Part shown: piece after piece, positions 35,547 through 44,744 of the stretch | Layout: each line of letters begins with the position of its first letter | How positions within the stretch are numbered: the first letter of the stretch is position 1 | Assembly: GCA_017506865.1 (NCBI GenBank) | Contig: JAFCMP010000160.1 | Span: 1-64,000, forward strand | Length of the DNA stretch: 64,000 bases | Direction of reading: 5' to 3' | From: Tribonema minus | Lineage: Eukaryota > Sar > Xanthophyceae > Tribonematales > Tribonemataceae | Program-made: the position numbers and the translations under genes | The notes under the pieces: generated by a model | Told to the model about the DNA's origin: nothing | The model's input: the letters and a program-made list of their open reading frames with translations, nothing else | Databases searched by the model: none

Positions 35547-35719
35547 AACACACTTTTGACCTTTCCATTGCCGCGTCTGAACACGCCTGCTGCCCTTTCG
35601 ACGTCTGAACGTTCACGTGGTCGAGTATCGACGTCAACGTTCCAACTTCAACAAGCTACACTTGAAGATTGAACGTTAACGTTCACTTTTTAGCGTTTAT
35701 TATATCACTTCCCAGCAAC

Positions 35720-37188
35720 ATGCCTCGAAGCAAGACCTCGCCCGGCAAAGTGGCCGTGTACCTCGCCGCAGTGCTCGACGCTAGAGTAGCTGCGCTCGAT
35801 GGCGCGACGGACGTTGAGAAACGGGGTTCATACAACGAGCTCTGCGAGGTGTTCGTGTCGAGGTGCGATCAGTTCTTCATTCTGGCTCTTGCGCACGCCA
35901 AGAAATACAACGTCAGTTTGACAATTGCTAAGGACGTCGTCTCTGGCGGCCATCCAGCGCTGCTGGAGATGGAGTGATCAAGGTGATGAAACACATGCGC
36001 GAGATCTTTTACACTGACAGAGACTGGACGGCACACGTCTACGCGCCGAAGCTCAACTTCGCCCGGTACTACAAGGAGACGGAGGACTTCCTCCAGAGGC
36101 TGGACCGGCCCCTCATCCTTGTCAACCTTCAGCCTTTCGATGAGTGGCGTGACGCCGTCATGCAGAATTGGGAGACGGCAGAGATCTTCGAGCTCCTCGC
36201 CGCGCTGCTGTTGTTGTCATATAGACGCCGTTGTGAGATCGTGGACCCGAGGTACATCTTCTCCGACGGGGGTGTTGCGGACATCAACGGCAAGGGCGTG
36301 CAATACGTGGTCCTGGAGCGGGCGGCAAAGCGCGGGAAGCAAGGCGTTGTGTTCCCCATCGCCGTGGAGTATAAGGATTTCGTCGGGGCGCGTCAGAGGG
36401 TGGTCGACGCCTGCGCTCCGAAGACGTCGAAGGAGAACATACAGGCGAACGCAGGAGACCTCCTAGGTCCGCTGATGCTCAAGATGCGCTCGGAGAAACG
36501 CTTTTTCCCGATGCTGTATCACTTCAGCAACGACCTCCATTTGGATTTCAACCACCACAGCTTCCGGAAGATCTCGCCGGCGATGGCTGTCTACAGCTTC
36601 AACCGCGCCCCGACGCTGCCTCTGATGTTCGTGCAGACGCTACTCGGACACCGCAACCTCCAGTCGACCGCTTATTACCACGTGTTTCAGCACGACGCGA
36701 CCATCGACACGGTCTACGACGCTCCACCCGGGATCACCGGCCGCCCTGATAAGGAGCTCGACGACGAGGTCATCGTGCAGGCGCAGGCAGAGCTGCCAGT
36801 GCAGCCCGCGCAGCCCGTGCAGGCAGAGCTACCAGTGCAGCAGGCACAGCCCGCGCAGGCAGAGCTACCGGTGCAGCAGGCGCAGCCCGCGCAGGCAGAG
36901 CTACCAGTGCAGCCCGCGCAGCCCGTGCAGCCAGATCTACCAGTGCAACAGGCGCAGCCCACTGCCCCACAGATCCTGGAGCCCGCCTGCGAGCAGGCTG
37001 TGCCCATCGCAGAAAGCGCAGCGTCGGAGCCTGCCATCAACGTTGGCGACGCGACGGACGCCAACAACAGGAAGAGACTGAGCGACGGCACCGTGAAGAC
37101 TGTTACGGTGATTCAGAACATTCTTGATATGCCAGGCCTCACAGACGTCCTCAAGATACAGGTGATCGGTCGGCTGTGTCTACCTTGA
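35720..37188 (+). pseudogene. Tyrosine recombinase/integrase, split by a frameshift
   Basis: Tyrosine recombinases integrate and excise DNA through a covalent phosphotyrosine. The N-terminal frame starts at ATG 35720 (MPRSKTSPGKVAVYLAAVLD) and stops at 35977, overlapping a second frame that is open from 35974 to 37188. The second frame has the catalytic set: SYRRRCEI (first Arg, about 36223), HHSFRK (H-x2-R, about 36555), LLGHR and AYYHVF (His and Tyr, about 36642-36690). Together they would be about 485 residues. The junction may be a real frameshift or programmed, or the second frame may start at the ATG near 35983. The C-terminus has a Pro/Gln-rich tandem repeat (36780-36960) of about six QAELPVQ or QPAQPVQ units, then a tail with unrelated composition. 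Confidence 0.8.
36780..36960 (+). repeat. In-frame tandem repeat in the recombinase tail
   Basis: Units of 15 to 45 bases encode alternating AELPVQ, QAQPAQ and PAQPVQ. The frame is kept through all copies, so the repeats grew while the gene was under selection or by multiples of three. The segment is probably a flexible linker. Confidence 0.8.
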
Positions 37189-38421
37189 GCACACTACCCC
37201 GCGGGTAGTGCGTGCCGTCGTCTCGCGTGGGCACACTCTCCTCTAACGACAACATGTTCGTGCTCGGATACACTGTCTTTGCTGTGTAAATTTCCTTGCT
37301 AAATGTCGCGAAATGGGAAGGCTTGAATTGCCCTGCCTTAATCAGCGCTCGCACTGGCTGCATCTTGTCGCTATTCACGGCCTTGATTTGCATAAACTCC
37401 TTCACGTCCAGGCGCACCTTATCCCCCTTCACCAAATCAGGCTGGTAACGCTTGTTCGGTTCCGTCCCCTCAACGTTTGACCATAGTCTGTTGCGCACGT
37501 CGAGCCGTATGCGCGCAGGCAGCTCCGATGAGTTGAGCTGGTTTGGAGTGAACATTGTCCTAGTCTGAACGGAATTATTATACGTCTTGAGCGTGCGCCG
37601 TAATGCGTTTCCAAAATCACATCCTTTATCTGGTTGTGAGGAGGTCAAAAACGTCTTGATCACCCGATTTGCGTTCTCGACTTGACCTTGGCCAGTAGGT
37701 GAATGAGCTTTACCCCTTATGAATTTTATACCGTTACGCGTCAGCATCTCTTGGAACGGCGCGCCTAAGAATTCTTTCCCTAAGTCGGTCTTCACTGTTG
37801 AAATCTTACACTTGAACAGTGGGATCGATGCTTCAAATTTGTCTGCGATGCTCTGCGCAGTCTGTTTCTTGTACGAAACACATACTATGAATTTAGAAAA
37901 CTGGTCAACTATCGTGAGAAGACCCTCCATTCCACCTCGTTTAAGCACTGTACAGTCAGTGACAAGACGTTCACCCGCCCTACTGGGCACATAGGGCCTG
38001 GTTGCCTGTAACTTGTGACGGCGGGAGTGCATCTGATGGTCTCCGTCTGCATTGAGAAACCGTGTGACGAGGTGCTGGGACAGATTTGCGTACTTTTTTT
38101 GTAGCATGTATAAAATCGTATTCGACCAAGTGATTTCGGAAGGTCTTCGTACTCTGCAGATAGCACGTCGTTCATGATGTCCATTGGCACAATTATACGT
38201 CCTGCGCCCGCGCTGCCGTGCCAAGACCAGATACCACCTTCCTCCTCTAATTGGTCGCTGAAGGGGAATTTGCGCGCAATATCATCTGCCGTCTCAAAGC
38301 GCATGCACGCGACTTTAAACCTCTTCTTCTTGTCTTCAGGGGATGATTCTTCAATGAAATCGTCCGCAGGAGCCGCTTTTTCTGCAGCCTTAACAGTCGC
38401 TTGTACCTCACTCGAAGACAT
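37151..38421 (-). pseudogene. rve-type (DDE) integrase, frameshifted
   Basis: Retrovirus-like integrases are used by Polintons and some virophages for insertion. Start is ATG 38421 (MSSSEVQATVKAAEKAAPAD). The first frame carries about 95 residues of N-terminal region up to EYEDLPKSL, and a shift near 38130 moves to the frame that reads TWSNTILYMLQKKYANLS onward and ends at TGA 37151. The catalytic triad is visible: D in LVTDCTVLK, D in VKTDLGKEF, and E in GQVENANR, the last two separated by 35 residues as in the D,D(35)E family. A basic C-terminal region with GDKVRL follows. The end overlaps the convergent recombinase gene by 38 bp. Confidence 0.8.
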
Positions 38422-38426
38422 GGTTG

Positions 38427-38822
38427 TTAACAGGAGTCTACATTTATATTTTCAAAGTGCAGAAGGACGGCGTTGTGCAGGACCGTTTGCGCGGCGTAGT
38501 CAGACGTGCGCACGAGCCTCACGGAGAGGCGTATGGGGGCCGAGCTGAAGTAACACACACCTGTGGCGGCTATGTCTGCGCCGTTCAGCACACACACCGT
38601 CTGCCACGGGTCAGTGCGCGATGTACTGAGCGTGTTGCTCAACTCGGCGCACTTGAATTGGAGACTGAAGACGCCAGTCGCAGGGAGCTGTCCGATGATG
38701 TAATTGATGGTGCATTTGTACCTTGCGACCGTCATAAACGGCATGTATACCTCGAAGTTAGAAGGCGTGTCATTCGCATTGATCGCATCAATACTGCGCA
38801 CTGAGACCACGTAGTTGCTCAT
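38427..38822 (-). CDS. Unassigned viral protein in the capsid block, 131 residues
   Basis: Open frame from ATG 38822, beginning MSNYVVSVRSIDAINANDTP, with alternating hydrophobic strands and no strong charge bias. It lies between the integrase and the capsid genes on the same strand and is probably a virion component of beta-rich fold. I recognise no family. Confidence 0.6.
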   Translation of the reverse strand: MSNYVVSVRSIDAINANDTPSNFEVYMPFMTVARYKCTINYIIGQLPATGVFSLQFKCAELSNTLSTSRTDPWQTVCVLNGADIAATGVCYFSSAPIRLSVRLVRTSDYAAQTVLHNAVLLHFENINVDSC

Positions 38823-38840
38823 TTCATATTACTTCATATT

Positions 38841-39095
38841 TTAGTCAAACGGGTCCCCGGACTGGTTCTTATGCAGCACGGATTGAAACCATAGGCAATC
38901 GTCTGCGTCACACGGCTTCATGATAGGCGGGGTTAGGTTCCCGAACGAGTGACACCATAGTGTCCTGACCAATGTGCGATGAGCAATGTCGTCGAACCGT
39001 ACGAAATGATTCCGGAGAGAGCAGAGGTTGGAGGTCTTAACGTCACAGAAGGGGCATTCGTATCGTTGAAGAGAACACTTGCACAGGTTGAACAT
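38841..39095 (-). CDS. Small Cys/His-rich viral protein, 84 residues
   Basis: Open frame from ATG 39095. The N-terminal half has YECPFCDVKTSNLCSLRNH, a C-x2-C followed by a His 12 residues later and another His nine residues on, which resembles a zinc finger with unusual final spacing. It is adjacent to and on the strand of the capsid gene. Function is unknown. Confidence 0.5.
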   Translation of the reverse strand: MFNLCKCSLQRYECPFCDVKTSNLCSLRNHFVRFDDIAHRTLVRTLWCHSFGNLTPPIMKPCDADDCLWFQSVLHKNQSGDPFD

Positions 39096-39113
39096 TTGTA
39101 TGTAATGTGTATT

Positions 39114-40381
39114 TTAATAGGCCACAGAGAGGGCTCCGTTCGCGATCGTAAAAATCGCATCCGCCTCAAGAAAACAGTCGATGTTTGCCGCTACAGGAGA
39201 GCCAGTGAACGTCAAATCAATGACAAGAGTGTTCGCTGAAGTAGAGATACCAGAAACAAGCTTGCCCTGGGAAAACGCCTCAAGTTCCTGTCCGATCAGG
39301 AATGACCCGTCGACGGATGTTGAGCTCCACGTCGGATCAGTGTCGACGGTGAAATCCGAAATACTAAACAGTCCTGGTGTCGCTTCCGATACAGGGTTAA
39401 CGAAGACGCGAACGGCTTCAAGGTATGTAGGTAAAGCAGCTCCAGAACTGTCTACAGCTACAGGATTAATATACGTGTTTCCTGAACGAACGCGCCAGGA
39501 CGTCAAACCGTTCCTGATGCGGTGCGTCACGCTGCTCGTCGTCGTGGAGAATTCAGACGCCGTCGAACGGATTACAACGAACAGAGCCTTGCAACTGTCT
39601 ACGCGGGAAGGTATCATGCAGGAATTTGACAGTTGGTTCGCCGCTTGGACGGTCCTATAGGAGCGCCAAACACTGGAACTCCACTAGTACACGCCGTTGG
39701 TGAGCGATTTTAGCTGCGCCTCGACGCTGTCGGCAAGAGTTATGGTCATGGTATCCAAGAGAACGTTCGTGATGGCGTACGTGAATGTCCCGCCCCCGAC
39801 GAAAGCTAGAGCTTGGGACGGGTCAGCCCACGTAATATCGAGACGCAACGGGGACAAAGCGCGTTAAGAGGTAGATACCTGTCTCCAGCGCTGAGGCTGC
39901 TGACAATGCTGCAAAGGGGAACAGCGAAGTCACGATATGTTACTGCAGCAGCGTTGCAAACGCTGGTCCGCGGGCGAGTTGCGTCGATTCCTTGAGTGAT
40001 AGTATCCGCGCTCATCGCCTTGGCGCGGTTGGAGCATGTATCCCTTAAAACAGCGTGAAGGGCGTTGTAATTTTGCGTGTTCTCGACGCAAGTTGATCCT
40101 GCTGAAGTGTAGAGCGAAATGGCCGAAATGCAATTGAACGGTGTCGTACTCCACGTGGGAGTCGTGCCCCCCATGATTGCACAATTCACTCTAAAACGTA
40201 ACATCGAGGCGGCAGGCTCAAGATGGCAGGCCCGCTGAGCACTGCCCTGAATATCGATGCTACATGTTGAATTTCCTGCGAAGGAGGTGCCGGACACCGG
40301 TTGGTTCGCATAACGTGATGAGATAGCCGAGGCAGCAATGGCCCGGACCTGGGGGTACTGCAGCTGACTGGGCACCGACAT
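39114..40381 (-). pseudogene. MCP: Major capsid protein (double jelly-roll type), one frameshift and one stop
   Basis: This forms the hexon shell of PLV/virophage capsids. Start is ATG 40381 (MSVPSQLQYPQVRAIAAS). The first frame runs to about 39850, where the reading shifts within NAL to a frame reading SPLRLDITWADPSQALAFV. That frame meets an in-frame TAG at 39684-39686 after SLTNGVY, but continues beyond it as WSSSVWRSYRTVQAANQL to the end at 39114. If repaired it would be about 420 residues, a little short for the family. Identification rests on position next to the penton and ATPase genes, size, and typical C-terminal strands (LVIDLTFTGSPVAANIDCFL); no motif is decisive. Confidence 0.7.
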
Positions 40382-40418
40382 AACGTATTGAACAATGATC
40401 AATATTTTATTCCTAAAA

Positions 40419-40796
40419 CTACCTTCTGAGATTTTGATACTGGTTGTGTAAGCCTGCAAGATCAGTGACGGCGCTCTGCCCGCCGCGCTGTATGCCGTTG
40501 ACGTCACCGCGCCGTGCGCTCGCCAACACCCCTTGCGCCGTGTTAATCACACGGTTGCCCGTGTCGTACGCGTGCGCTCCGAACCCTGCAGCGGCGGATC
40601 CCGCCATCATGAGTGGTACTACCTCCGGGCCCAAAATAGCGCCGGCCCCAGCCTGTACGAGGGGGTTAGACAGAACTTTATGCACTGTAGGCAGCACTCT
40701 CTGACCAATGAAGCGAGCCGCCGTGCCGATGCCCGGAATGATTTTGCGTCCGATGAAGTTTTTGACACTCTTGAATGCACGTGAGAACCACGACAT
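40419..40796 (-). CDS. Small hydrophobic virion-type protein, 125 residues
   Basis: Open frame from ATG 40796. The N-terminus is basic and amphipathic (MSWFSRAFKSVKNFIGRK), the middle hydrophobic and Gly/Ala-rich (AGAGAILGPEVVPLMMAGSA), and the C-terminus polar with Gln and Asn. Proteins of this type lie beside the capsid gene in many Polinton-like viruses and may be internal or membrane-active virion proteins. The function is inferred from position. Confidence 0.6.
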   Translation of the reverse strand: MSWFSRAFKSVKNFIGRKIIPGIGTAARFIGQRVLPTVHKVLSNPLVQAGAGAILGPEVVPLMMAGSAAAGFGAHAYDTGNRVINTAQGVLASARRGDVNGIQRGGQSAVTDLAGLHNQYQNLRR

Positions 40797-40844
40797 TTTG
40801 TCAAAGTACTAGATTTTTTAGTAACCCGCACTGAGAGAAATGGG

Positions 40845-41522
40845 TCATTCACGTTTTAGGTCACGCACTCCTGAGTACACCTGTTGAATAGAGAGTATAC
40901 ATGACCAGGGTTGATTACACAGTAGAGGACGCCAGCTATCGTCAAGAAGTCGGATGCTGAAAGATTGTACATGTCGATCGCCCAGCGTAGTTGCCTGAAC
41001 CTCCGTGTCGTCGCGATAGTAGAGGACGCCAAGAGGTGGTACGACCATTTGCACACTCGCGACGACGCCGCGAATGCCTTTTGTAGAGATGTGGTCGCTT
41101 TGCAAACTTGTGACCACATGAACACCTTTAACTCCTGAGAGATCCACATTATTTTTAGACGTAAAGGAGCTCGCAGTACCAGCCGTCACGTCCAGCACGT
41201 CAAGCATGCTACCACCGATAGTGAAAGGGGTAGAGGCTGCAAACGTCATCTTGCCTGAGATCTCATCGTACGAGACGTTGACCCCACTGAATCCGCCGTC
41301 TAGAAGCAGCGCCAGGTTGGCGGCGCTATAATTGCCACAGTCCACGACGCCGGTGACCCCGTTGACTGTTATTTCGTTACAGTAATCATTGATGGGCAAT
41401 TGGGTATTCGCCAACGTTAGGCTCTGTACACACATGCGTAAACTGTAGCCGTCAGCCGCTGTTATCGGACGGGGCAGCGTGATCGTCGTCTCCGACGTGT
41501 TCGCGTCCACGACGACCAGCAT
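40845..41522 (-). CDS. mCP: Minor capsid protein (penton-like)
   Basis: The frame from ATG 41522 is intact, 225 residues, beginning MLVVVDANTSETTITLPRPI. It contains RMCVQSLTLANTQLPIND and CGNYSAANLALLLDGGF, the N-terminal strand and G-x-Y-x4-L pattern seen in penton proteins of Polintons and PLVs, which sit at the capsid vertices as a single jelly roll. It is one of the few element genes without a break. It overlaps the upstream small gene by about 70 bp. Confidence 0.7.
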   Translation of the reverse strand: MLVVVDANTSETTITLPRPITAADGYSLRMCVQSLTLANTQLPINDYCNEITVNGVTGVVDCGNYSAANLALLLDGGFSGVNVSYDEISGKMTFAASTPFTIGGSMLDVLDVTAGTASSFTSKNNVDLSGVKGVHVVTSLQSDHISTKGIRGVVASVQMVVPPLGVLYYRDDTEVQATTLGDRHVQSFSIRLLDDSWRPLLCNQPWSCILSIQQVYSGVRDLKRE

Positions 41523-41679
41523 CGTTAAGCTCCTTCAATATCTTATTCAGCTCTTTCTTCTGAAAGCGCCGTGTGGTCTCAATGATGGTCAAGGCTTTTT
41601 GTGCCTTGCGTTCATCAACATTGGCCCAGTCGACTCCAAAACGGCTTAGATCAACGTCAATGATGCGCGCATCGGTCAT
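41452..41679 (-). CDS. Small charged viral protein, 75 residues
   Basis: Open frame from ATG 41679, MTDARIIDVDLSRFGVDWAN, with a strongly charged helical middle (RRFQKKELNKILKELND) and overlapping the start of the penton gene. It is the first gene of the minus-strand capsid block and faces the plus-strand block across a 35-bp spacer. Its function is unknown; the overlap slightly lowers confidence. Confidence 0.5.
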   Translation of the reverse strand: MTDARIIDVDLSRFGVDWANVDERKAQKALTIIETTRRFQKKELNKILKELNDAGRRGREHVGDDDHAAPSDNSG

Positions 41680-41714
41680 CTGTTTAATCTGATCCTAGAT
41701 TATTCATAGCACAA

Positions 41715-42095
41715 ATGGTCAGGACAGCAGCCCAAGAAGCAGCCTTTCAAAAGTGTCTGAGCGCTCGCAACAAGGCGAAGGCCAAGAAAGAGGAGCCCGT
41801 CGAACCCCCTTTCATTGAAGAACCTGCTATCGTCGAACCTCCTGTCGTTGAGCAACCGGTTCCCGTGGAACCTCCTGTGGTCGTCGATCCTGAGTCCGAC
41901 GATGACTATGACATCATTGACGGCAGCGAACTTGTATCCCTCCTCCAACAACAACAGAAAACCATGGCCTCTATGCAAACGGAGCTCACTTCTCTCAAGA
42001 GTTACTATGATAATCACAGCACAACGCTAGAGAACCTGGAGACATCGTTCAAGAAAGCGCGGATCCAGAGCTCGAATACAATAAATTTCGTATAG
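41715..42095 (+). CDS. Viral protein with basic N-terminus and coiled coil, 126 residues
   Basis: Open frame from ATG 41715, MVRTAAQEAAFQKCLSARNK, then a run of Pro/Val/Glu repeats (EEPAIVEPPVVEQPVPVEPP), an acidic stretch (ESDDDYDIID) and a C-terminal coiled coil. Small proteins with this basic-then-proline-then-coiled layout occur beside the packaging ATPase in PLVs and virophages. Function is unknown. It starts the rightward gene block and is followed by the ATPase with 10 bp spacing. Confidence 0.65.
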   Translation: MVRTAAQEAAFQKCLSARNKAKAKKEEPVEPPFIEEPAIVEPPVVEQPVPVEPPVVVDPESDDDYDIIDGSELVSLLQQQQKTMASMQTELTSLKSYYDNHSTTLENLETSFKKARIQSSNTINFV

Positions 42096-42105
42096 TACAT
42101 TAAAC

Positions 42106-42912
42106 ATGCCGCGCACACTGCCAGATTTGCTGTCAAAATTCCCCAAAATTGAGCCGTTGACGTCAAGGTACATTAGCCGCGTTCCTTGCATTTGTTTAGG
42201 CGTCGGGGCTACATCTAGCGGAAAAACTTACGCAATCGTGAGCCTCATCAAATTGATGAAGAGAGAGAAAACAATCACTAATTTATTTCTCATTTCGCCA
42301 ACGGCACACTCAAACACCATCTACAAGGCTATTTTCAACCCTGAAACAGACGTCATGTACGACGACCTAGGCGTAAAGGTGTTTCAGTCGTTGAAAGAAA
42401 TTCAACAAACCATGGACGGCATCGCAGATGGCTACGAGAATCAGCTGCGGTACGCGCTCGCATTCGAGAAGTTCGTACGCGGAGAGGACGTGAGCACCAT
42501 CGAAGAGCAGTTACTTGAGGACGGTGGACATCGGAAGGTGACCGTGCGACGTCCATCGTTTGCGATCTTCATTGATGATGCACAGAACAGTGCCATCTTC
42601 TCGCGCAACAAGAACAATTCCTTCCCTAATCTGGTCCTTCGTTCAAGACACTGCGCTCGGGGTTTAGGCTGCTCGATTTTTATGGCAGCACAAACGTGCA
42701 AGAATGGCATCCCCCGCTCGTTACGGACAAACTCTACACACTTTATGATGTTTAGGACTTGTTCTGCATCTGAGCGCGATTCATTATATGAGGAGGTTGC
42801 GGGTTTTGTGACGAAAGAAGACTTTGATCGCCTCTTCACGCTCTACACGCACCACAAACACGGCTTGTTGTTCGCCGACATGATAGAACAAAGGTTATCA
42901 GATTCTTTTTAA
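42106..42912 (+). CDS. Genome-packaging ATPase, FtsK/HerA (A32) type
   Basis: It should drive DNA into the preformed capsid. The 268-residue frame from ATG 42106 is intact. Walker A is GATSSGKT at residues 34-41 and Walker B is FAIFIDDAQ at 152-160, with a following NNSFPNLVLRSRH segment and MAAQTCKNGIP sensor-like stretch typical of viral A32-type ATPases. The length fits the family. The ATG follows TAGTACATTAAAC, similar to TAGGTACATTCAAA before the gene at 44477, which may be a shared promoter element. Confidence 0.85.
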   Translation: MPRTLPDLLSKFPKIEPLTSRYISRVPCICLGVGATSSGKTYAIVSLIKLMKREKTITNLFLISPTAHSNTIYKAIFNPETDVMYDDLGVKVFQSLKEIQQTMDGIADGYENQLRYALAFEKFVRGEDVSTIEEQLLEDGGHRKVTVRRPSFAIFIDDAQNSAIFSRNKNNSFPNLVLRSRHCARGLGCSIFMAAQTCKNGIPRSLRTNSTHFMMFRTCSASERDSLYEEVAGFVTKEDFDRLFTLYTHHKHGLLFADMIEQRLSDSF

Positions 42913-42928
42913 TGTGTGTTTACGGTAA

Positions 42929-44458
42929 ATGGCACGCGCCGTGAAGCATAAATTGTACAAGCTTGATAAATCCTTGTACAACAGTGTGAAGATCAACATC
43001 AAAAACATGATTCCAACGTCCGGTCCGGGGCCGGCCACCGTGATACAGCAACCATCGCAACCGGCTGCAGCAGGGATGGATCCAGCGATGCTTGCGGCGC
43101 TAATGAACCAAGGAGCCACAGACTATCCTCTACCGATGCCGACATATACGACGCCTGTCGGTCCTACTGATCCTGCACCTGATTCGCCTGTTACCGATCC
43201 AAGTCCCCCTGATACGCCAGACTCTACCGTAAACATGCCCCCAGTACGTCCCAATTTGAATATTGTCATCCCCACACCTCAGAATTTCCGTTGGGAGCCT
43301 AAACATGAGATGTCGCCTGCGGACAGAGAGATGTCTTTTGCACGTACGCCTGTCCAACCCGTGCCCCAGCCTGCGGGCTGGGGACAGCCTGTCGTCGAAG
43401 CCCCGTCTGTACCCGCGCCCACGGAGGATCAACTCATAGCAATGGAAGTAGATCGACTCGTCGACGAATCGCCGGGGCTGTCTGAGCGGGAAATTCGACA
43501 TGACATGTCAACCATTTTAGCCCCATTCGCTTCATTACTACAGCAAATCGAGAGCGCATGTAGTGTCGAGGCAATGACAGCTGCAAGAGAGAGGGCCGTC
43601 ATGTTTGAGCACCTAGTAAGAACCCACGCTGACCAGAATCGCCGCGTGGGGAGGGTCGTCGAACACATGCTCAGGAATGTGCGTGGGACGATACAGAGTG
43701 ATCAGTTGCCAGCGCTGATGCCACAAGTAGACGCGCGAGGGCCTCGTGATTTTGGGGGCAACCTCACCATGGGTGAACATCACGTGCCAGTGCCGTCCAT
43801 GCGTACGCGCCACCATGCGCCGGCGCTTATGCCTGATGCCATCGTAGCGCTGCCAAGTGCCGTCGAAGCACCGCCTAGCCCTGCGCAACGAGAAGAAAGC
43901 ATCCCTGCGCAATTGCCTGACCTCTCAACTCAAATTGTGCCCTTCGCGGGGCCCGTCCAGCCACAGATCTCACTTGCGCCAGAATTTCAACGCATGCGGG
44001 ACGAGATTTTGCGAGGCGCGACCGTGAACGCGCCGGTGCAAACAGAGGACGACCCCCTGCAGAGGCTCATCGAACAGACGCAAGGCAAAAACACGTTTGC
44101 GATCGTCCGCAGGGACGGACCTGCGAAGGTAGAGTCGACAGCTAAGTTGGTGCGACGGCTGCAGACGATTGTTAGAGCTGCAAACGCCAGCGCTGACCAT
44201 GATACGCTCGTCAAGGCTTTAGTATACTTGAACGGGCTTGAGAACGACACTGTGACTGCTGCGTCGGTTCAAAAGGACGTCACTCGCATGTTTCAGAAGA
44301 TAAAGAGAGTTCACCAGCGCGACGCTCTAAAGTCGTATAAATCACAAGAAGTTTTGCGCAAGAGACGCACAGAGCAAGGCAGGACCATACGGACAAAGAA
44401 GGTGAGCGAGCTGCTCGCCGCTAGGAGAGGTACTGTAGCTGATATGAGTGACCTCTAG
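42929..44458 (+). CDS. Large unassigned viral protein, 509 residues
   Basis: Open frame from ATG 42929, 16 bp after the ATPase. It has a basic N-terminus (MARAVKHKLYKLDKSLYNSV), a long Pro-rich, low-complexity region to about residue 170, a helical middle (SEREIRHDMSTILAPFASLL), another Pro-rich stretch, and a basic helical C-terminus ending RTIRTKKVSELLAARRGT. I recognise no domain. The layout suggests a structural or scaffold protein. It is intact, the longest unbroken gene of the element. Confidence 0.7.
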   Translation: MARAVKHKLYKLDKSLYNSVKINIKNMIPTSGPGPATVIQQPSQPAAAGMDPAMLAALMNQGATDYPLPMPTYTTPVGPTDPAPDSPVTDPSPPDTPDSTVNMPPVRPNLNIVIPTPQNFRWEPKHEMSPADREMSFARTPVQPVPQPAGWGQPVVEAPSVPAPTEDQLIAMEVDRLVDESPGLSEREIRHDMSTILAPFASLLQQIESACSVEAMTAARERAVMFEHLVRTHADQNRRVGRVVEHMLRNVRGTIQSDQLPALMPQVDARGPRDFGGNLTMGEHHVPVPSMRTRHHAPALMPDAIVALPSAVEAPPSPAQREESIPAQLPDLSTQIVPFAGPVQPQISLAPEFQRMRDEILRGATVNAPVQTEDDPLQRLIEQTQGKNTFAIVRRDGPAKVESTAKLVRRLQTIVRAANASADHDTLVKALVYLNGLENDTVTAASVQKDVTRMFQKIKRVHQRDALKSYKSQEVLRKRRTEQGRTIRTKKVSELLAARRGTVADMSDL

Positions 44459-44476
44459 AATCTAGGTACATTCAAA

Positions 44477-44744
44477 ATGTCCTCAGTAGACAATGCTGCT
44501 GCTGATAGCTCGAGGTTCTACATAAGGTCGAATGCTACAGCAAATGCATCTACGGTTACATCTGCAGAGGTGAAGAACAGGGTCGAATGTGGGACGAGAG
44601 ACGCGCTGCAGATCAAGCATGTAAGCCAGAATTGGATTCAAAACACAGTGCGTGCGCAGGCCCCAGCTGTAGTGATCGAGAAACAAGCCCCGGATAAGCG
44701 CGGTAAGACGGCGTTGACGCTTGCCGTCGCGGCACAGCGCACTG
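44477..44744 (+). pseudogene. Right-most viral ORF, truncated at the element edge
   Basis: The frame opens at ATG 44477 (MSSVDNAAADSSRFYIRSNA), 18 bp after the previous gene, and reads about 90 residues with viral-type composition. At about 44745 the sequence switches abruptly to the BTB-BACK-MATH copy in another frame, so the viral gene loses its end. No family is recognised. Confidence 0.6.

Larger units (their letters stand above)
28873..44744. mobile_element. Endogenous Polinton-like virus / virophage-type element
   Basis: About 15.9 kb of densely packed, intronless genes replace the intron-rich host pattern. The hallmark set is present: packaging ATPase, major capsid protein, penton-like minor capsid protein, TV-Pol-like polymerase with helicase, rve integrase and a tyrosine recombinase. 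Genes from 41.7 kb rightward run on plus; the capsid block at 37.2-41.7 kb runs on minus; the replication block at 32.3-37.2 kb runs on plus. At least five genes are broken, so the copy is probably inactive. The left limit is set by the palindrome and end of host similarity, the right limit by an abrupt switch to host-type sequence at about 44745. No terminal inverted repeat links the two ends, so at least one end is truncated or rearranged. Confidence 0.85.
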
